This document shows, piece by piece, positions 26,596 to 34,593 of a stretch of 64,000 bases of DNA. Source of the stretch: Actinomycetota bacterium (GTDB taxonomy: Bacteria > Actinomycetota > Acidimicrobiia > Acidimicrobiales > Ilumatobacteraceae). Under the pieces are notes generated by a model. That model made no database searches, was not told where the DNA came from, and was given only the letters and a program-made list of their open reading frames with translations. The position numbers were made by a program, and so were the translations under genes. Numbering within the stretch: the first letter of the stretch is position 1; each line of letters starts with the position of its first letter. The DNA lies in the NCBI GenBank assembly GCA_016213625.1, contig JACQZZ010000042.1:62001-126000 (forward strand), written 5' to 3'.

Positions 26596-28349
26596 GTCGC
26601 TTCCTCGGCGAGTGCGGCGTCCATGGCGGCGCGATCGTGCTCGAACGCCTCGATGAGTTCTCGGTACGCGGGGACGGCGTTCATCAGTTCGTCGTGCAGT
26701 CCGTGGGCCACCACTTCGCCATCGACGAGATAGAGGACGTCGTCGGCGAGTGAGATGGTGCTGGGTCGGCTGGCCACGGCGATGACCGTGGTGGTGCTGA
26801 GCGCGGCACGGAGGTTGGCGATGACCTTCGCCTCGGTCGACGGGTCGAGCGCCGAGGTGGTGTCGTCGAGCAGCAGCACAGACGGCCGACGGACGAGCGC
26901 TCGAGCCAGCGCCAGGCGCTGGCGTTGACCACCCGACAGCCCCACACCGCGCTCGCCGATCTCGGTGTCGAGACCCTCGGCCAACTGGTGCACGAAGTCG
27001 GCTTCGGCCACCTGCAGCGCCAACTCGACGGCGTCGGGCGCGACCTCGGCGCCGAGCGACACGTTGTCGCGCACCGTACCGGCCAGCATGAACGCCTCCT
27101 GGAACACGATGTGCGCGCCGCCGTCGGGCACGGTGACGGAACCACGATCGGTAGCGATGAGGCCCGCCACCAGATGGAGCAGCGTGGTCTTGCCGGCCCC
27201 GGTGGCTCCGACGACCGCGACGGTGCGACCACCGTCGATCCGTGCGTTCACACCCCGGAGCACCTCGCGCTCGCCGTCGTGGCTGTAGTGCACGTCGTCG
27301 AGCACCACGCTGTTGTCGTCGCCGTGACGCAACGACAGTGCGGGGTCGGCCTCGACCGGCTGGTCGAGCAGCGATCGGATGCGCGTCCAGCCAGCGAGCG
27401 AGTGCGGCAACTCCGACAGGGTGAAGCCGATGAGTCGGAGCGGGAACACCAAGAGCGTGAAGAGATAGATGAAGCTGGTCAGCTCGCCCACCGTCATCGC
27501 ACCCGATCGCACCCGGAACGCTCCGGCCACCAGCAGACCGATGTTGACGACGCTGGGGATGCCGTCGAGCAGCGCCTCGAACACGCTGCGCAACCGCACC
27601 GCGCCAAGACGAGCGGTGCGCAGCCGATCGGCGATGACCGCCAACCGCTCGGTCTCGCGGTGCTCGGCACCGAACGACTTCACCCCGGCCACGCCGTCGA
27701 AGCTCTCGTGCACGGCGGCGCTGAGTCGGCCGAGTTCGTCCTGCGCCGTGTTGTAGTACCGATCGACCCGGCGCTGGTAGCCGACGTTGAGCGCGATGAG
27801 CAGCGGGAAGACGAGCACCGCGGCGATGCCGAGCGGTAGGTCGGTGATGAGCAACCATGCCGACGACAGGAACACCAGCACCACCACGCCCGAGGCGAAG
27901 GGCAGCGGCCCGAGCACGGCGGTGGCCGCCTCGGCGTCGACACCGGCACGAGTGATGAGGTCGCCCGTGGTCTGGCGACGATGCCACGGCACGGGTTGCT
28001 CGGCCAGGCGATCGACCACTTCCGCGGAGAGCCGTTCGGTGACGCGCCAGGTGGTGCGCCCGGCCCACGTGCGCCGCACGACCACGCCAACGGCACGGAC
28101 CAGTCCGAGGAGGATGAGCGTGCCGAGCACGGACACCACCGTGCTGACGGACACCTCGCCGTCCTCGAACCGCGGCGTGATGACGTCGTCGATGACCTTG
28201 CGGACGACGATGGCCGAACCAACGGTGCAGGCCGCGAAGACGGAGGCACCGCCGACGGCGATGAAGAACGTGCGCTTCTGGTGCTGGAGCAGGGCTCGCA
28301 CCAGGCGGAACGCCTGCACCATTCGACCCGGTTCAGCCGGAACGTTCAT
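26592..28349 (-). CDS. ABC exporter subunit 1 (permease-ATPase)
   Basis: The 585-residue protein has six transmembrane helices followed by an ATPase domain with Walker A VGATGAGKTT, signature GLSGGQRQRLALARAL and Walker B VLLLDDTTSALD. The residue after Walker B is Asp rather than the catalytic Glu (LLLDD-T), and the switch residue is Ser in AVASRPST rather than His. This is therefore the degenerate ATP site, as expected for the non-catalytic half of a heterodimeric exporter, while subunit 2 keeps Glu and His. I chose ATG 28349 because a GGGGGAGG run precedes it by a few bases; an in-frame GTG at 28424 would add 25 residues. Confidence 0.92.
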   Translation of the reverse strand: MNVPAEPGRMVQAFRLVRALLQHQKRTFFIAVGGASVFAACTVGSAIVVRKVIDDVITPRFEDGEVSVSTVVSVLGTLILLGLVRAVGVVVRRTWAGRTTWRVTERLSAEVVDRLAEQPVPWHRRQTTGDLITRAGVDAEAATAVLGPLPFASGVVVLVFLSSAWLLITDLPLGIAAVLVFPLLIALNVGYQRRVDRYYNTAQDELGRLSAAVHESFDGVAGVKSFGAEHRETERLAVIADRLRTARLGAVRLRSVFEALLDGIPSVVNIGLLVAGAFRVRSGAMTVGELTSFIYLFTLLVFPLRLIGFTLSELPHSLAGWTRIRSLLDQPVEADPALSLRHGDDNSVVLDDVHYSHDGEREVLRGVNARIDGGRTVAVVGATGAGKTTLLHLVAGLIATDRGSVTVPDGGAHIVFQEAFMLAGTVRDNVSLGAEVAPDAVELALQVAEADFVHQLAEGLDTEIGERGVGLSGGQRQRLALARALVRRPSVLLLDDTTSALDPSTEAKVIANLRAALSTTTVIAVASRPSTISLADDVLYLVDGEVVAHGLHDELMNAVPAYRELIEAFEHDRAAMDAALAEEAT

Positions 28350-28441
28350 GCCCTCCCCCACGGCCGTCCGTTCTACCACCGGTCCTGTGACGACCGGCCG
28401 TGAATATGCCACGTCATCCGTCACGCCGTAGCGTGGTACCC

Positions 28442-28945
28442 GTGCAACAAGCGAACTTCGCCCTTCTCGTGCTCCGCGCGTCGTTCGGCCTCTTCCTCGC
28501 GTACCACGGCTACAACAAGATCTTCGGCGGCAACGGCCTCAAGGGCACGGCCGGTTGGTTCGAGTCGCTGGGGATGAAGTGGCCGATGTGGCAAGCCCGA
28601 ATGGCTGCGGCCACCGAGATCGGTGCAGGTGTGCTCTTCGCCGCCGGGCTGCTCACGCCACTGGCCGCCGCCGGCATGATCGCCGTCATGGTCGTCGCCA
28701 TCTGGACCGTCCACTGGAAGGTCGGGTTCTTCGTGTTCAAGCCGAACCAGGGCTGGGAGTACTGCGCGTCCATCGCCCTCGTGGCGTTCGCCGTCGCGAC
28801 GATGGGCCCGGGCGAGTGGTCGCTCGATCATGCCGCCGACCTCACCTTCACCGGGTGGAACGGTGCCCTCATCGCCGCTGCGCTGGGGTTGGGCGGGGCC
28901 GCCGCACAACTCGCCGTCTGCTACCGACCGAAAGCCCGCTCATGA
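28442..28945 (+). CDS. DoxX-family membrane protein
   Basis: The 167-residue protein has four transmembrane helices. The family pattern is ALLVLRASFGLFLAYHGYNKIFGG, AGWFESLGMKWP, ATEIGAGVLFAAGLLTPLAA and a WTVHWKVGFF loop, ending with a hydrophobic helix. DoxX-like proteins occur in quinone-linked oxidation and in mycobacterial oxidative-stress complexes (with SseA and SodA). No such partners are adjacent here. GTG 28442 lies 7 nt after TAGCGT (28429-28434), so I prefer it to the longer frame from 28400. The next gene starts in its stop codon. Confidence 0.85.
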   Translation: MQQANFALLVLRASFGLFLAYHGYNKIFGGNGLKGTAGWFESLGMKWPMWQARMAAATEIGAGVLFAAGLLTPLAAAGMIAVMVVAIWTVHWKVGFFVFKPNQGWEYCASIALVAFAVATMGPGEWSLDHAADLTFTGWNGALIAAALGLGGAAAQLAVCYRPKARS

Positions 28946-29535
28946 CCGCAACGCTCGAGAGTTCACCCACCCCCACCCGCCCGGGTCGCACCTGGGTGAA
29001 GGTGATCCTGGGGGTGCTGTGCGCACTGATGGCCGCGATGTGGATCTACTACTTCGTCACCTACGTGCGCCACGGCGATGATCCCGGCATCTACCAACTC
29101 GAGGACACGAGCTGGAGCGCCACCGCCGGCCCCATCTGCCAGGCGGCCCAGGACCAGCGTGCCCAACTCGAGGACACCACCGAGGGGTACATCGAGAACC
29201 CCACGCTCGAGCAGATGATCCAGCGTGCCGACATCGTCGACGAAGCCACCGACATCGTGGAACAGATGCTCGACGACATCGTCGCCATCCCGGTGGCCAC
29301 GGATCGAGACCGCGAGCTGCTCGCCATCTTCGAGGAGAACTACCGCATCATCCTCGAGGACCGCCGTCGCTACACGGCCAGCCTGCGCAACGGCGAACTG
29401 GTGTCGTACACCGAGACCGTGGTGGCCGGCGGTCCGGTCACCAACGTGGTGGCCGACTTCACGGCCGGTGTGAAGGGCAACGAGGTGCCCGAGTGCACGC
29501 CTCCCGGCGAGCTCGGCGGCGACATCCGCACGTGA
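28942..29535 (+). CDS. Single-pass membrane protein of unknown function
   Basis: The 197-residue protein has a short cytoplasmic N-terminus, one transmembrane helix (VKVILGVLCALMAAMWIYYFV) and an extracytoplasmic helical domain. That domain is rich in acidic residues and amphipathic repeats (DIVEQMLDDIVAIPVATDRDRELLAIFEENYR). I do not recognise the family. The ATG at 28942 overlaps the DoxX stop by 4 bp, so the two are coupled and probably act together in the membrane. It converges on the acyltransferase gene with a 3-bp gap. Confidence 0.75.
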   Translation: MTATLESSPTPTRPGRTWVKVILGVLCALMAAMWIYYFVTYVRHGDDPGIYQLEDTSWSATAGPICQAAQDQRAQLEDTTEGYIENPTLEQMIQRADIVDEATDIVEQMLDDIVAIPVATDRDRELLAIFEENYRIILEDRRRYTASLRNGELVSYTETVVAGGPVTNVVADFTAGVKGNEVPECTPPGELGGDIRT

Positions 29536-29538
29536 GTC

Positions 29539-30192
29539 TCAGTCGGGGCGCACCCAGCCCTGGCCCTCCACGAAGCGGCGGATGACCTTCGCCGGCGACC
29601 CCACCGCGACGCTGTAGTCGGGGATGTCGCCGGAGACCACCGAGTTGGCGCCGATGGTGACGTGCTTGCCGATGCGCGAACCCGGCAACACCACGGTGCC
29701 GTGGCCCAGCCACGACCCGTCGCCGATGGTGACCGGTCGCTCGGGCTGGGTCTGCAACGAGATGGGCACGGTGACGTCGTCGTACCCGTGGTTCTGATCG
29801 GTGATGTAGACGTGGTGGCCGGTCCACACGTCGTCGCCGATGTGGATGCTGAAGTGGCCGACGATGCCGCTGCCCTTGCCGATGAGGCACCGCGAGCCGA
29901 TGTGCACCACCGGATCGCTGAGGCACTCCTGGCCCGGCACCATGCCGGCCGACAACGTGGCCTGCGGACCGATCATGGTCTGCTCGCCGATGTGGATGTA
30001 GCGCTCGTTGAAGATGGTGTTGGGCGGGAAGCAGATGATGCTGCCGGCTCCGAACCGACCGAATCGACGGCCCGCGGAGGAATCGGGTCCGATGGCACCG
30101 ACTCGTCCCAACCATGCCCACGTGCGGCGCACTCCCTCGCCCCCGATGCGGTAGCCGACGGCACGCGCCCGGTGCAGCAGATTCGACGCCAT
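29539..30192 (-). CDS. Left-handed beta-helix (hexapeptide) acyltransferase
   Basis: The 217-residue protein carries many imperfect hexapeptide repeats: IHIGEQTMIGPQATL, VHIGSRCLIGKGSGI, IHIGDDVWTGHHVYIT, VTIGDGSWLGHGTVVLPGSRIGKHVTIGANSVV. It ends with the typical VAVGSPAKVIRRF. The repeat structure and the motif DQNHGYDD with a conserved His indicate an O- or N-acetyltransferase using acetyl-CoA, acting on sugars or lipids. It is divergent from the phosphatidylcholine synthase gene with a 38-bp gap. TAGGTT (30199-30204) lies 6 nt upstream of ATG 30192, consistent with a leaderless mRNA. Confidence 0.88.
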   Translation of the reverse strand: MASNLLHRARAVGYRIGGEGVRRTWAWLGRVGAIGPDSSAGRRFGRFGAGSIICFPPNTIFNERYIHIGEQTMIGPQATLSAGMVPGQECLSDPVVHIGSRCLIGKGSGIVGHFSIHIGDDVWTGHHVYITDQNHGYDDVTVPISLQTQPERPVTIGDGSWLGHGTVVLPGSRIGKHVTIGANSVVSGDIPDYSVAVGSPAKVIRRFVEGQGWVRPD

Positions 30193-30230
30193 GAGGCGAA
30201 CCTACCGGCTGAACGGGGTAGGGTGGACGG
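30193..30230. promoter_or_regulatory. Back-to-back leaderless promoters (acyltransferase / pcs)
   Basis: In 38 bp between divergent start codons there is a minus-strand TAGGTT (30199-30204) and a plus-strand TAGGGT (30219-30224). Each is exactly 6 nt from its start codon (ATG 30192 and TTG 30231). No Shine-Dalgarno sequence fits either gene. Confidence 0.6.
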
Positions 30231-31043
30231 TTGACGGATACCGAAGGTGTCCGCTCACCCGCCACGATGTCCGACCACTCCTCCCTCCCCGTGCGTGAAC
30301 TTCGCCACCCGGTGGCGAAGGGCTGGCTCGTTCACTCGTTCACTGCACTCGGCGCGGTGTGCGGCATGTTCGGGCTCATCGCCGTGGCCGATGGCAAGGC
30401 CGAGCAGGCCATCCTGTGGCTCGCCATCGCCATGATCCTCGACGGCGTCGATGGTCCCGTGGCCCGTGCGTGGTGCGTGAAGGAGAACGTGCCCCGCATC
30501 GACGGGTACACGCTCGACCTCATCGTCGACTTCGTCACCTGCATCGTCATCCCCGTGGTGTTCATGCACCAGTTCGGCATGCTGCCCGAGGGCTGGTCGC
30601 TGGTCATCGGCGCGTTCGTCCTCTTCATGTCGGCGCTGTGGATGTCGCGCACCGACCAAGAGGCCGAGGACAGCTTCTTCAACGGGTTCCCGTGCGAGTG
30701 GAACATGATCGTGCCCACCCTGTACCTGCTCGACTCAGGTCCCTGGGTCACGGGCGTGGTGTGCGTGCTGCTGTCGCTCACCCAGCTCACCAACTGGAAG
30801 TTCGTGCACCCGATGCGCGTGCGCCGCTTCCGCCCCATCACCATCACGGTCACCGTCATCTGGTTGGCCACCGTCATCGCCATGACCTACGACCTGCCGA
30901 ACCAGAACGAGGTCGGCAAGTACCTCCTGGTCGCGTGCCCGCTGTACATCGTGGGCCTGGGCGTGTGGCGCACCTTCGGAGCCGGCGCCATCGCCGACAC
31001 GGCTCCTGCCACCTCCGACGTCTCACACCTCACCGGGTCGTGA
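30231..31043 (+). CDS. pcs: Phosphatidylcholine synthase (CDP-diacylglycerol:choline transferase)
   Basis: The 270-residue membrane protein has about eight hydrophobic segments and the modified CDP-alcohol phosphotransferase motif DGx2ARx12Gx3Dx3D (from DGPVAR to LDLIVD). As I recall, this is diagnostic of bacterial Pcs rather than PgsA or PssA, which have eight residues between AR and G. The start of the mature part (KGWLVHSFTALGAVCGMFGL) also fits Pcs of rhizobia. It would make phosphatidylcholine directly from choline. The start is TTG 30231, set by TAGGGT 6 nt upstream; ATG 30267 is the conservative alternative. Its stop overlaps the S58 peptidase start by 4 bp. Confidence 0.85.
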   Translation: MTDTEGVRSPATMSDHSSLPVRELRHPVAKGWLVHSFTALGAVCGMFGLIAVADGKAEQAILWLAIAMILDGVDGPVARAWCVKENVPRIDGYTLDLIVDFVTCIVIPVVFMHQFGMLPEGWSLVIGAFVLFMSALWMSRTDQEAEDSFFNGFPCEWNMIVPTLYLLDSGPWVTGVVCVLLSLTQLTNWKFVHPMRVRRFRPITITVTVIWLATVIAMTYDLPNQNEVGKYLLVACPLYIVGLGVWRTFGAGAIADTAPATSDVSHLTGS

Positions 31044-32092
31044 CCAACGGCGGTTGCCTCACCGACGTGCCGGGGATTCGCGTCGGGCACCACCAGCGCC
31101 GTGGAAACGGTTGGCGCACGGGCACCACGGTGGCGCTGCTGCCCGCGGGCACCATCGGCGGCATCGACGTCCGGGGTGGCGGGCCGGGCACCCGCGACAC
31201 CGACTTGCTGCGGCCCACTGCGACGATGGACGTGGTGCACGCCGTCTGCCTCACCGGTGGCAGCGCGTACGGGCTGGCCGCCGCCGGCGGCGTGATGCGA
31301 CACCTGGAGGCCAAGGCCATCGGGTTCAAGGTCGGGCCCGGCACGCACGACGTGGTCCCCATCGTGCCCAGCGCCGTCATCTTCGACCTCGGCCGCGGTG
31401 GTGCGTTCGGCCGACGCCCCGATGAGTCCTTCGGCGAGCGTGCCGCCCGCGCTGCTCGTGCCACCCCGTCACCGCTCGGTGCCGTCGGCGCCGGCACGGG
31501 TGCTCGCGCCCGCGGGTTGCAGGGCGGCGTGGGCACGGCCAGCGTCACCCTGGCGAATGGAGTGGTGGTGTCCGCCCTGGCGGTGGTCAATGCCGCGGGG
31601 TGCGTCATCGATCCGTCCACGGGTCTGCCGTGGATGCCGGGCCGAGTGGTATTGCGGCGCCCAGTGGCCGCCGAGCGCGAGGCCGTGCGACGCCACATGG
31701 AATCCGCCGTGCCGCCGCTGAACACCACCATCGGCATCGTGGCCACGACGGCGGCACTCACCAAGGCCGAGTGCAGCAAGTTCGCCTCGGTCGCGCACGA
31801 CGGGTTGGCCCGAGCCGTGCGCCCCGTGCATTCGTTGCTCGACGGCGACACCATCTTCGGCCTCAGTACCGGACGTGACGAACTGGGTTCACTCGAGAAC
31901 GCCGCGGGCGACGGACTCCCGCCACAACGCAGCCGCATCGTGTGGCTGAACGCCGTGCTCGAGGCGGGTGCGGCGTGTTTCGCCGCGGCCTGCACCGATG
32001 CCATCGTGCACGCCGTGAGCACGGGTGGAGATCCGTCGTACCGCGATCTGTGCCCGAGCGCATACCCCCGCGCTTTCCCTTCGGCGAAATGA
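31040..32092 (+). CDS. P1/S58-family peptidase (DmpA/BapA-like aminopeptidase)
   Basis: The 350-residue protein shows the S58 signature: LTDVPGIRVGHHQ, GGIDVRGGGPGTRDTDLL, HAVCLTGGSAYGLAAAGGVM, VPIVPSAVIFDLG and, at residues 228-232, NTTIG. The family cleaves itself before the nucleophile here, which would be T229 (many members have Ser in DmpA and Thr in others). Characterised members are D-amino-acid/L-amino-acid amidases and beta-peptidyl aminopeptidases that release N-terminal beta-alanine. The gene overlaps pcs by 4 bp and abuts panB with no gap, so it belongs to the pcs-S58-panB-panC operon. A beta-alanine supply role is my inference. Confidence 0.88.
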   Translation: MTNGGCLTDVPGIRVGHHQRRGNGWRTGTTVALLPAGTIGGIDVRGGGPGTRDTDLLRPTATMDVVHAVCLTGGSAYGLAAAGGVMRHLEAKAIGFKVGPGTHDVVPIVPSAVIFDLGRGGAFGRRPDESFGERAARAARATPSPLGAVGAGTGARARGLQGGVGTASVTLANGVVVSALAVVNAAGCVIDPSTGLPWMPGRVVLRRPVAAEREAVRRHMESAVPPLNTTIGIVATTAALTKAECSKFASVAHDGLARAVRPVHSLLDGDTIFGLSTGRDELGSLENAAGDGLPPQRSRIVWLNAVLEAGAACFAAACTDAIVHAVSTGGDPSYRDLCPSAYPRAFPSAK

Positions 32093-32923
32093 ATGGCTAG
32101 CGTCCCTCTCGTGGATCGCCAGAAGGTCACCGTGCCCGACCTCCTTCGGATGAAGGGGCTCGAGGAGCGGATCACCATGATCACCGCCTACGACGCGACC
32201 TTCGCACGGCTCGTCGACCTCGCCGGTGTCGACATGATCCTCGTGGGCGACAGCGTGGGCATGGTGGTGCAGGGCGAGGCCAACACCATTCCCGTCGAAC
32301 TCGACGAGATGGCGTACCACGTGCGACTCGTCTCGCGAGCCAAGCCCACCGCGCTCATCGTCGGCGACCTGCCGTTCGGCAGCTATCAGGTCAGTCCGCA
32401 GCAGGCGGTCGAGAGCTCCATCCGGCTGATGAAGGAAGGCGCCGAGTGCGTGAAGCTGGAGGGCGGCGTCGTGATGGCCGAGACCATCCAGACCATCACC
32501 CGTGTCGACATTCCCGTGGTCGGCCACATCGGCCTCACCCCGCAGAGCTTCCACCGCATGGGCGGCCACAAGGTGCAGGGCAAGAAGAGCGGCTTCGAAG
32601 CCGGTGGCCGCGAGCGGTTGCTGGAGGACGCCCACGCCGTCGAGCAGGCAGGGGCCTGCGCGGTGGTGGTCGAGGGCGTGCCGCGCGACCTGGCTCGAGA
32701 GATCACCCAGAAGCTCAGCATCCCCACCATCGGCATCGGTGCGGGTCCGGACTGCGACGGGCAGGTGCTGGTGTTGCACGACGTGCTCGGCCTCAGTGAG
32801 CTCACGCTGAAGTTCACCAAGCACTACGCGGATCTGCGCAACGGCGCCATCCGCGCCACCGAGGCCTTCATCCAGGAAGTCCGCGACGGCACCTGGCCCG
32901 ACGACCAGCACAGCTTCCACTGA
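32093..32923 (+). CDS. panB: 3-methyl-2-oxobutanoate hydroxymethyltransferase
   Basis: The 276-residue protein is a normal PanB. It contains MITAYDATFARLVDLAGVDMILVGDSVGMV (metal-binding Asp), DLPFGSYQVS, KLEGGVVMAETIQ, GHIGLTPQSFHRMGG with QGK downstream, and GIGAGPDCDGQVLVLHDVLG. It transfers a hydroxymethyl group from methylene-tetrahydrofolate to alpha-ketoisovalerate, the first committed step to pantothenate. The start ATG 32093 directly follows the TGA of the S58 peptidase, and panC follows after 13 bp. No panE or panD gene is in the window. Confidence 0.97.
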   Translation: MASVPLVDRQKVTVPDLLRMKGLEERITMITAYDATFARLVDLAGVDMILVGDSVGMVVQGEANTIPVELDEMAYHVRLVSRAKPTALIVGDLPFGSYQVSPQQAVESSIRLMKEGAECVKLEGGVVMAETIQTITRVDIPVVGHIGLTPQSFHRMGGHKVQGKKSGFEAGGRERLLEDAHAVEQAGACAVVVEGVPRDLAREITQKLSIPTIGIGAGPDCDGQVLVLHDVLGLSELTLKFTKHYADLRNGAIRATEAFIQEVRDGTWPDDQHSFH

Positions 32924-32936
32924 CCGGTCGCGCCCC

Positions 32937-33776
32937 ATGCAGGTGTTCACCGACCCTGGCGACCTGAGCGCCTGGAGCGACGTCCAGCGCGTGCACGGCC
33001 AGCGCGTCGGTCTCGTGCCGACCATGGGCGCGCTGCACGATGGTCACCTCGCGCTGATCGACGAGACGCGCCGGCACGCCGATGTGGTGGTCGTGACCAT
33101 CTTCGTCAACCCGTTGCAGTTCAACCGCCCCGACGACTTCGCCACGTATCCCCGGCCCATCGACGACGATCTGGCGCGCTGCGAGGCCCAGGGTGTCGAC
33201 GCGGTGTATGCGCCGTTGGCGAACACGATGTACCCCGAGGGGTTCCAGACCCACGTCGTGCCGGGTCCGCTCGCCGACGTGCTGGAAGGCGCCGAACGAC
33301 CCGGCCACTTCCGTGGTGTCACCACCGTCGTGGCGAAGCTGTTCAACGCAGCGCGCCCACACGTCGCCGTCTTCGGCCAGAAGGACTTCCAGCAGCTCGC
33401 CGTCATCCGCCGCATGACCACCGACCTCGACATGCCCATCGAGATCGTCGGGCTGCCCACCGTGCGCGAACCCGATGGGCTGGCGCTGTCCAGCCGCAAC
33501 CGGCGTCTCACCCCCGAACAGCGGGTCGCGGCGGTGTGCGTACCGCGCTCACTGCAGGCGGTTCGCGATGCGTACCTGGCCGGCGAGCGACACAACGACG
33601 CACTCGTGCGCATCGGCCGGGCAACGGTCGACGCCGAGCCACTTGCCCGGTTCGAACACCTCGAGCTCGTGCACCCCGACACCCTGCGGCCCGCCGACCC
33701 CGTCGAGCGCGGCACCGTGGCGGTCACCGCGGTCTGGTTCGACGAGGTACGCCTCATCGACAACCTCGTCATCTGA
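32937..33776 (+). CDS. panC: Pantoate--beta-alanine ligase
   Basis: The 279-residue protein has the nucleotide-binding HIGH-like region PTMGALHDGHLALID, the FVNPLQFNRPDDFATYPR pantoate pocket, RPGHFRGVTTVVAKLFN, FGQKDFQQLAVI and the KMSKS-like SSRNRRLTPEQR. It joins pantoate with beta-alanine using ATP to give pantothenate. It is the last gene of the S58-panB-panC operon. Its final 228 bp are also read on the other strand as the C-terminal tail of the CPBP protease, an unusually long convergent overlap. Confidence 0.97.
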   Translation: MQVFTDPGDLSAWSDVQRVHGQRVGLVPTMGALHDGHLALIDETRRHADVVVVTIFVNPLQFNRPDDFATYPRPIDDDLARCEAQGVDAVYAPLANTMYPEGFQTHVVPGPLADVLEGAERPGHFRGVTTVVAKLFNAARPHVAVFGQKDFQQLAVIRRMTTDLDMPIEIVGLPTVREPDGLALSSRNRRLTPEQRVAAVCVPRSLQAVRDAYLAGERHNDALVRIGRATVDAEPLARFEHLELVHPDTLRPADPVERGTVAVTAVWFDEVRLIDNLVI

Positions 33777-34535
33777 CGGCGGCGTCCACCCCGACAGCAC
33801 CACCGCCATCGCCACGCCGTTCAGAATGGCGTGAGCGAGCATCGCCGGACCGAGCCGTCGAGCCATGTACGCCGAGGCGCCGAGCACTGCACCCACCGCG
33901 CTCAGCACCAATACGAGACCGACGTTGCGCACGCCGCGCTCGGGCCCGATGTGCGCGATGCCGAACAGCAGCGCCTGCAACGCCACCGCCGTTGCGGCCG
34001 AGTACCGAGAGAGCAACCCACGCAGCACGAGGCCGCGGAACACGATCTCCTCCACGATGGGAGCGGCGATGACCGCCAGGACGAGCATCGCGATCACGTA
34101 GCCGCGGTTGTCGCGTAGGTCGCCGATGGTCTCCGTGTTGCTCTGGAACGGGATGTTCGTGAGCTGCACCAAGATGGCCACCACCACCTGCGCCGCCAGG
34201 CACGCGAGCCAGGTGAGCGGCCCACGACCGAGGTCGGCGCGGCGAAACGACAGGCCGACATCGTGCGCCGGCCGCCCCGAACCCCAACGGCGGCTCGCAG
34301 AGCGCCAGAAGGCCAGTGGCGGACCGTACGCGAGGACTCCCGCGATGATGACGTACACCACGACCGGCCACCGCTGGTCGGCGAGCGCGCGCATGATGAC
34401 CCGGCTGCACACCAACGGCACCGCCGTCGCCACGAGCGCTCCCACCGCCACGGCCATCGGCAGCGTGGGATGGGGGTCCACCGCAGGCTTCGTCCAGGCT
34501 GCCTCGAAACTCGGGTCGCGAGCCATGGGGTTCAT
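33549..34535 (-). CDS. CPBP-family intramembrane metalloprotease with panC-antisense tail
   Basis: The 328-residue protein has about seven to eight transmembrane helices and the CPBP (Rce1/Abi) motifs: EEIVFRGLVLRGLL with the catalytic EExxxR, AHIGPE in the next helix and LAHAILNGVAMAV. The family cleaves membrane substrates, or in some bacteria protects against self-made bacteriocins. After residue about 253 (GWTPPSDD) the frame runs without a stop through the antisense of panC for 228 bp, giving about 75 polar residues with no membrane segment. Either the native stop was lost, or the tail is real and dispensable. TAGCGT (34545-34550) lies 9 nt from ATG 34535. Confidence 0.8.
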   Translation of the reverse strand: MNPMARDPSFEAAWTKPAVDPHPTLPMAVAVGALVATAVPLVCSRVIMRALADQRWPVVVYVIIAGVLAYGPPLAFWRSASRRWGSGRPAHDVGLSFRRADLGRGPLTWLACLAAQVVVAILVQLTNIPFQSNTETIGDLRDNRGYVIAMLVLAVIAAPIVEEIVFRGLVLRGLLSRYSAATAVALQALLFGIAHIGPERGVRNVGLVLVLSAVGAVLGASAYMARRLGPAMLAHAILNGVAMAVVLSGWTPPSDDEVVDEAYLVEPDRGDRHGAALDGVGGPQGVGVHELEVFEPGKWLGVDRCPADAHECVVVSLAGQVRIANRLQ

Positions 34536-34593
34536 CGAGCGGCGACGCTAATCGCGTTGGGAGGCCTTCCGTCGACCTCCCTAGGCTGGCGCG

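Noticed and set aside
24811-28068. A single 1085-residue protein covering both ABC exporter genes
   Set aside because: The upstream part is out of frame with the real first subunit and rich in Arg/Gly/His; the second subunit starts at ATG 26595 with a 4-bp overlap.
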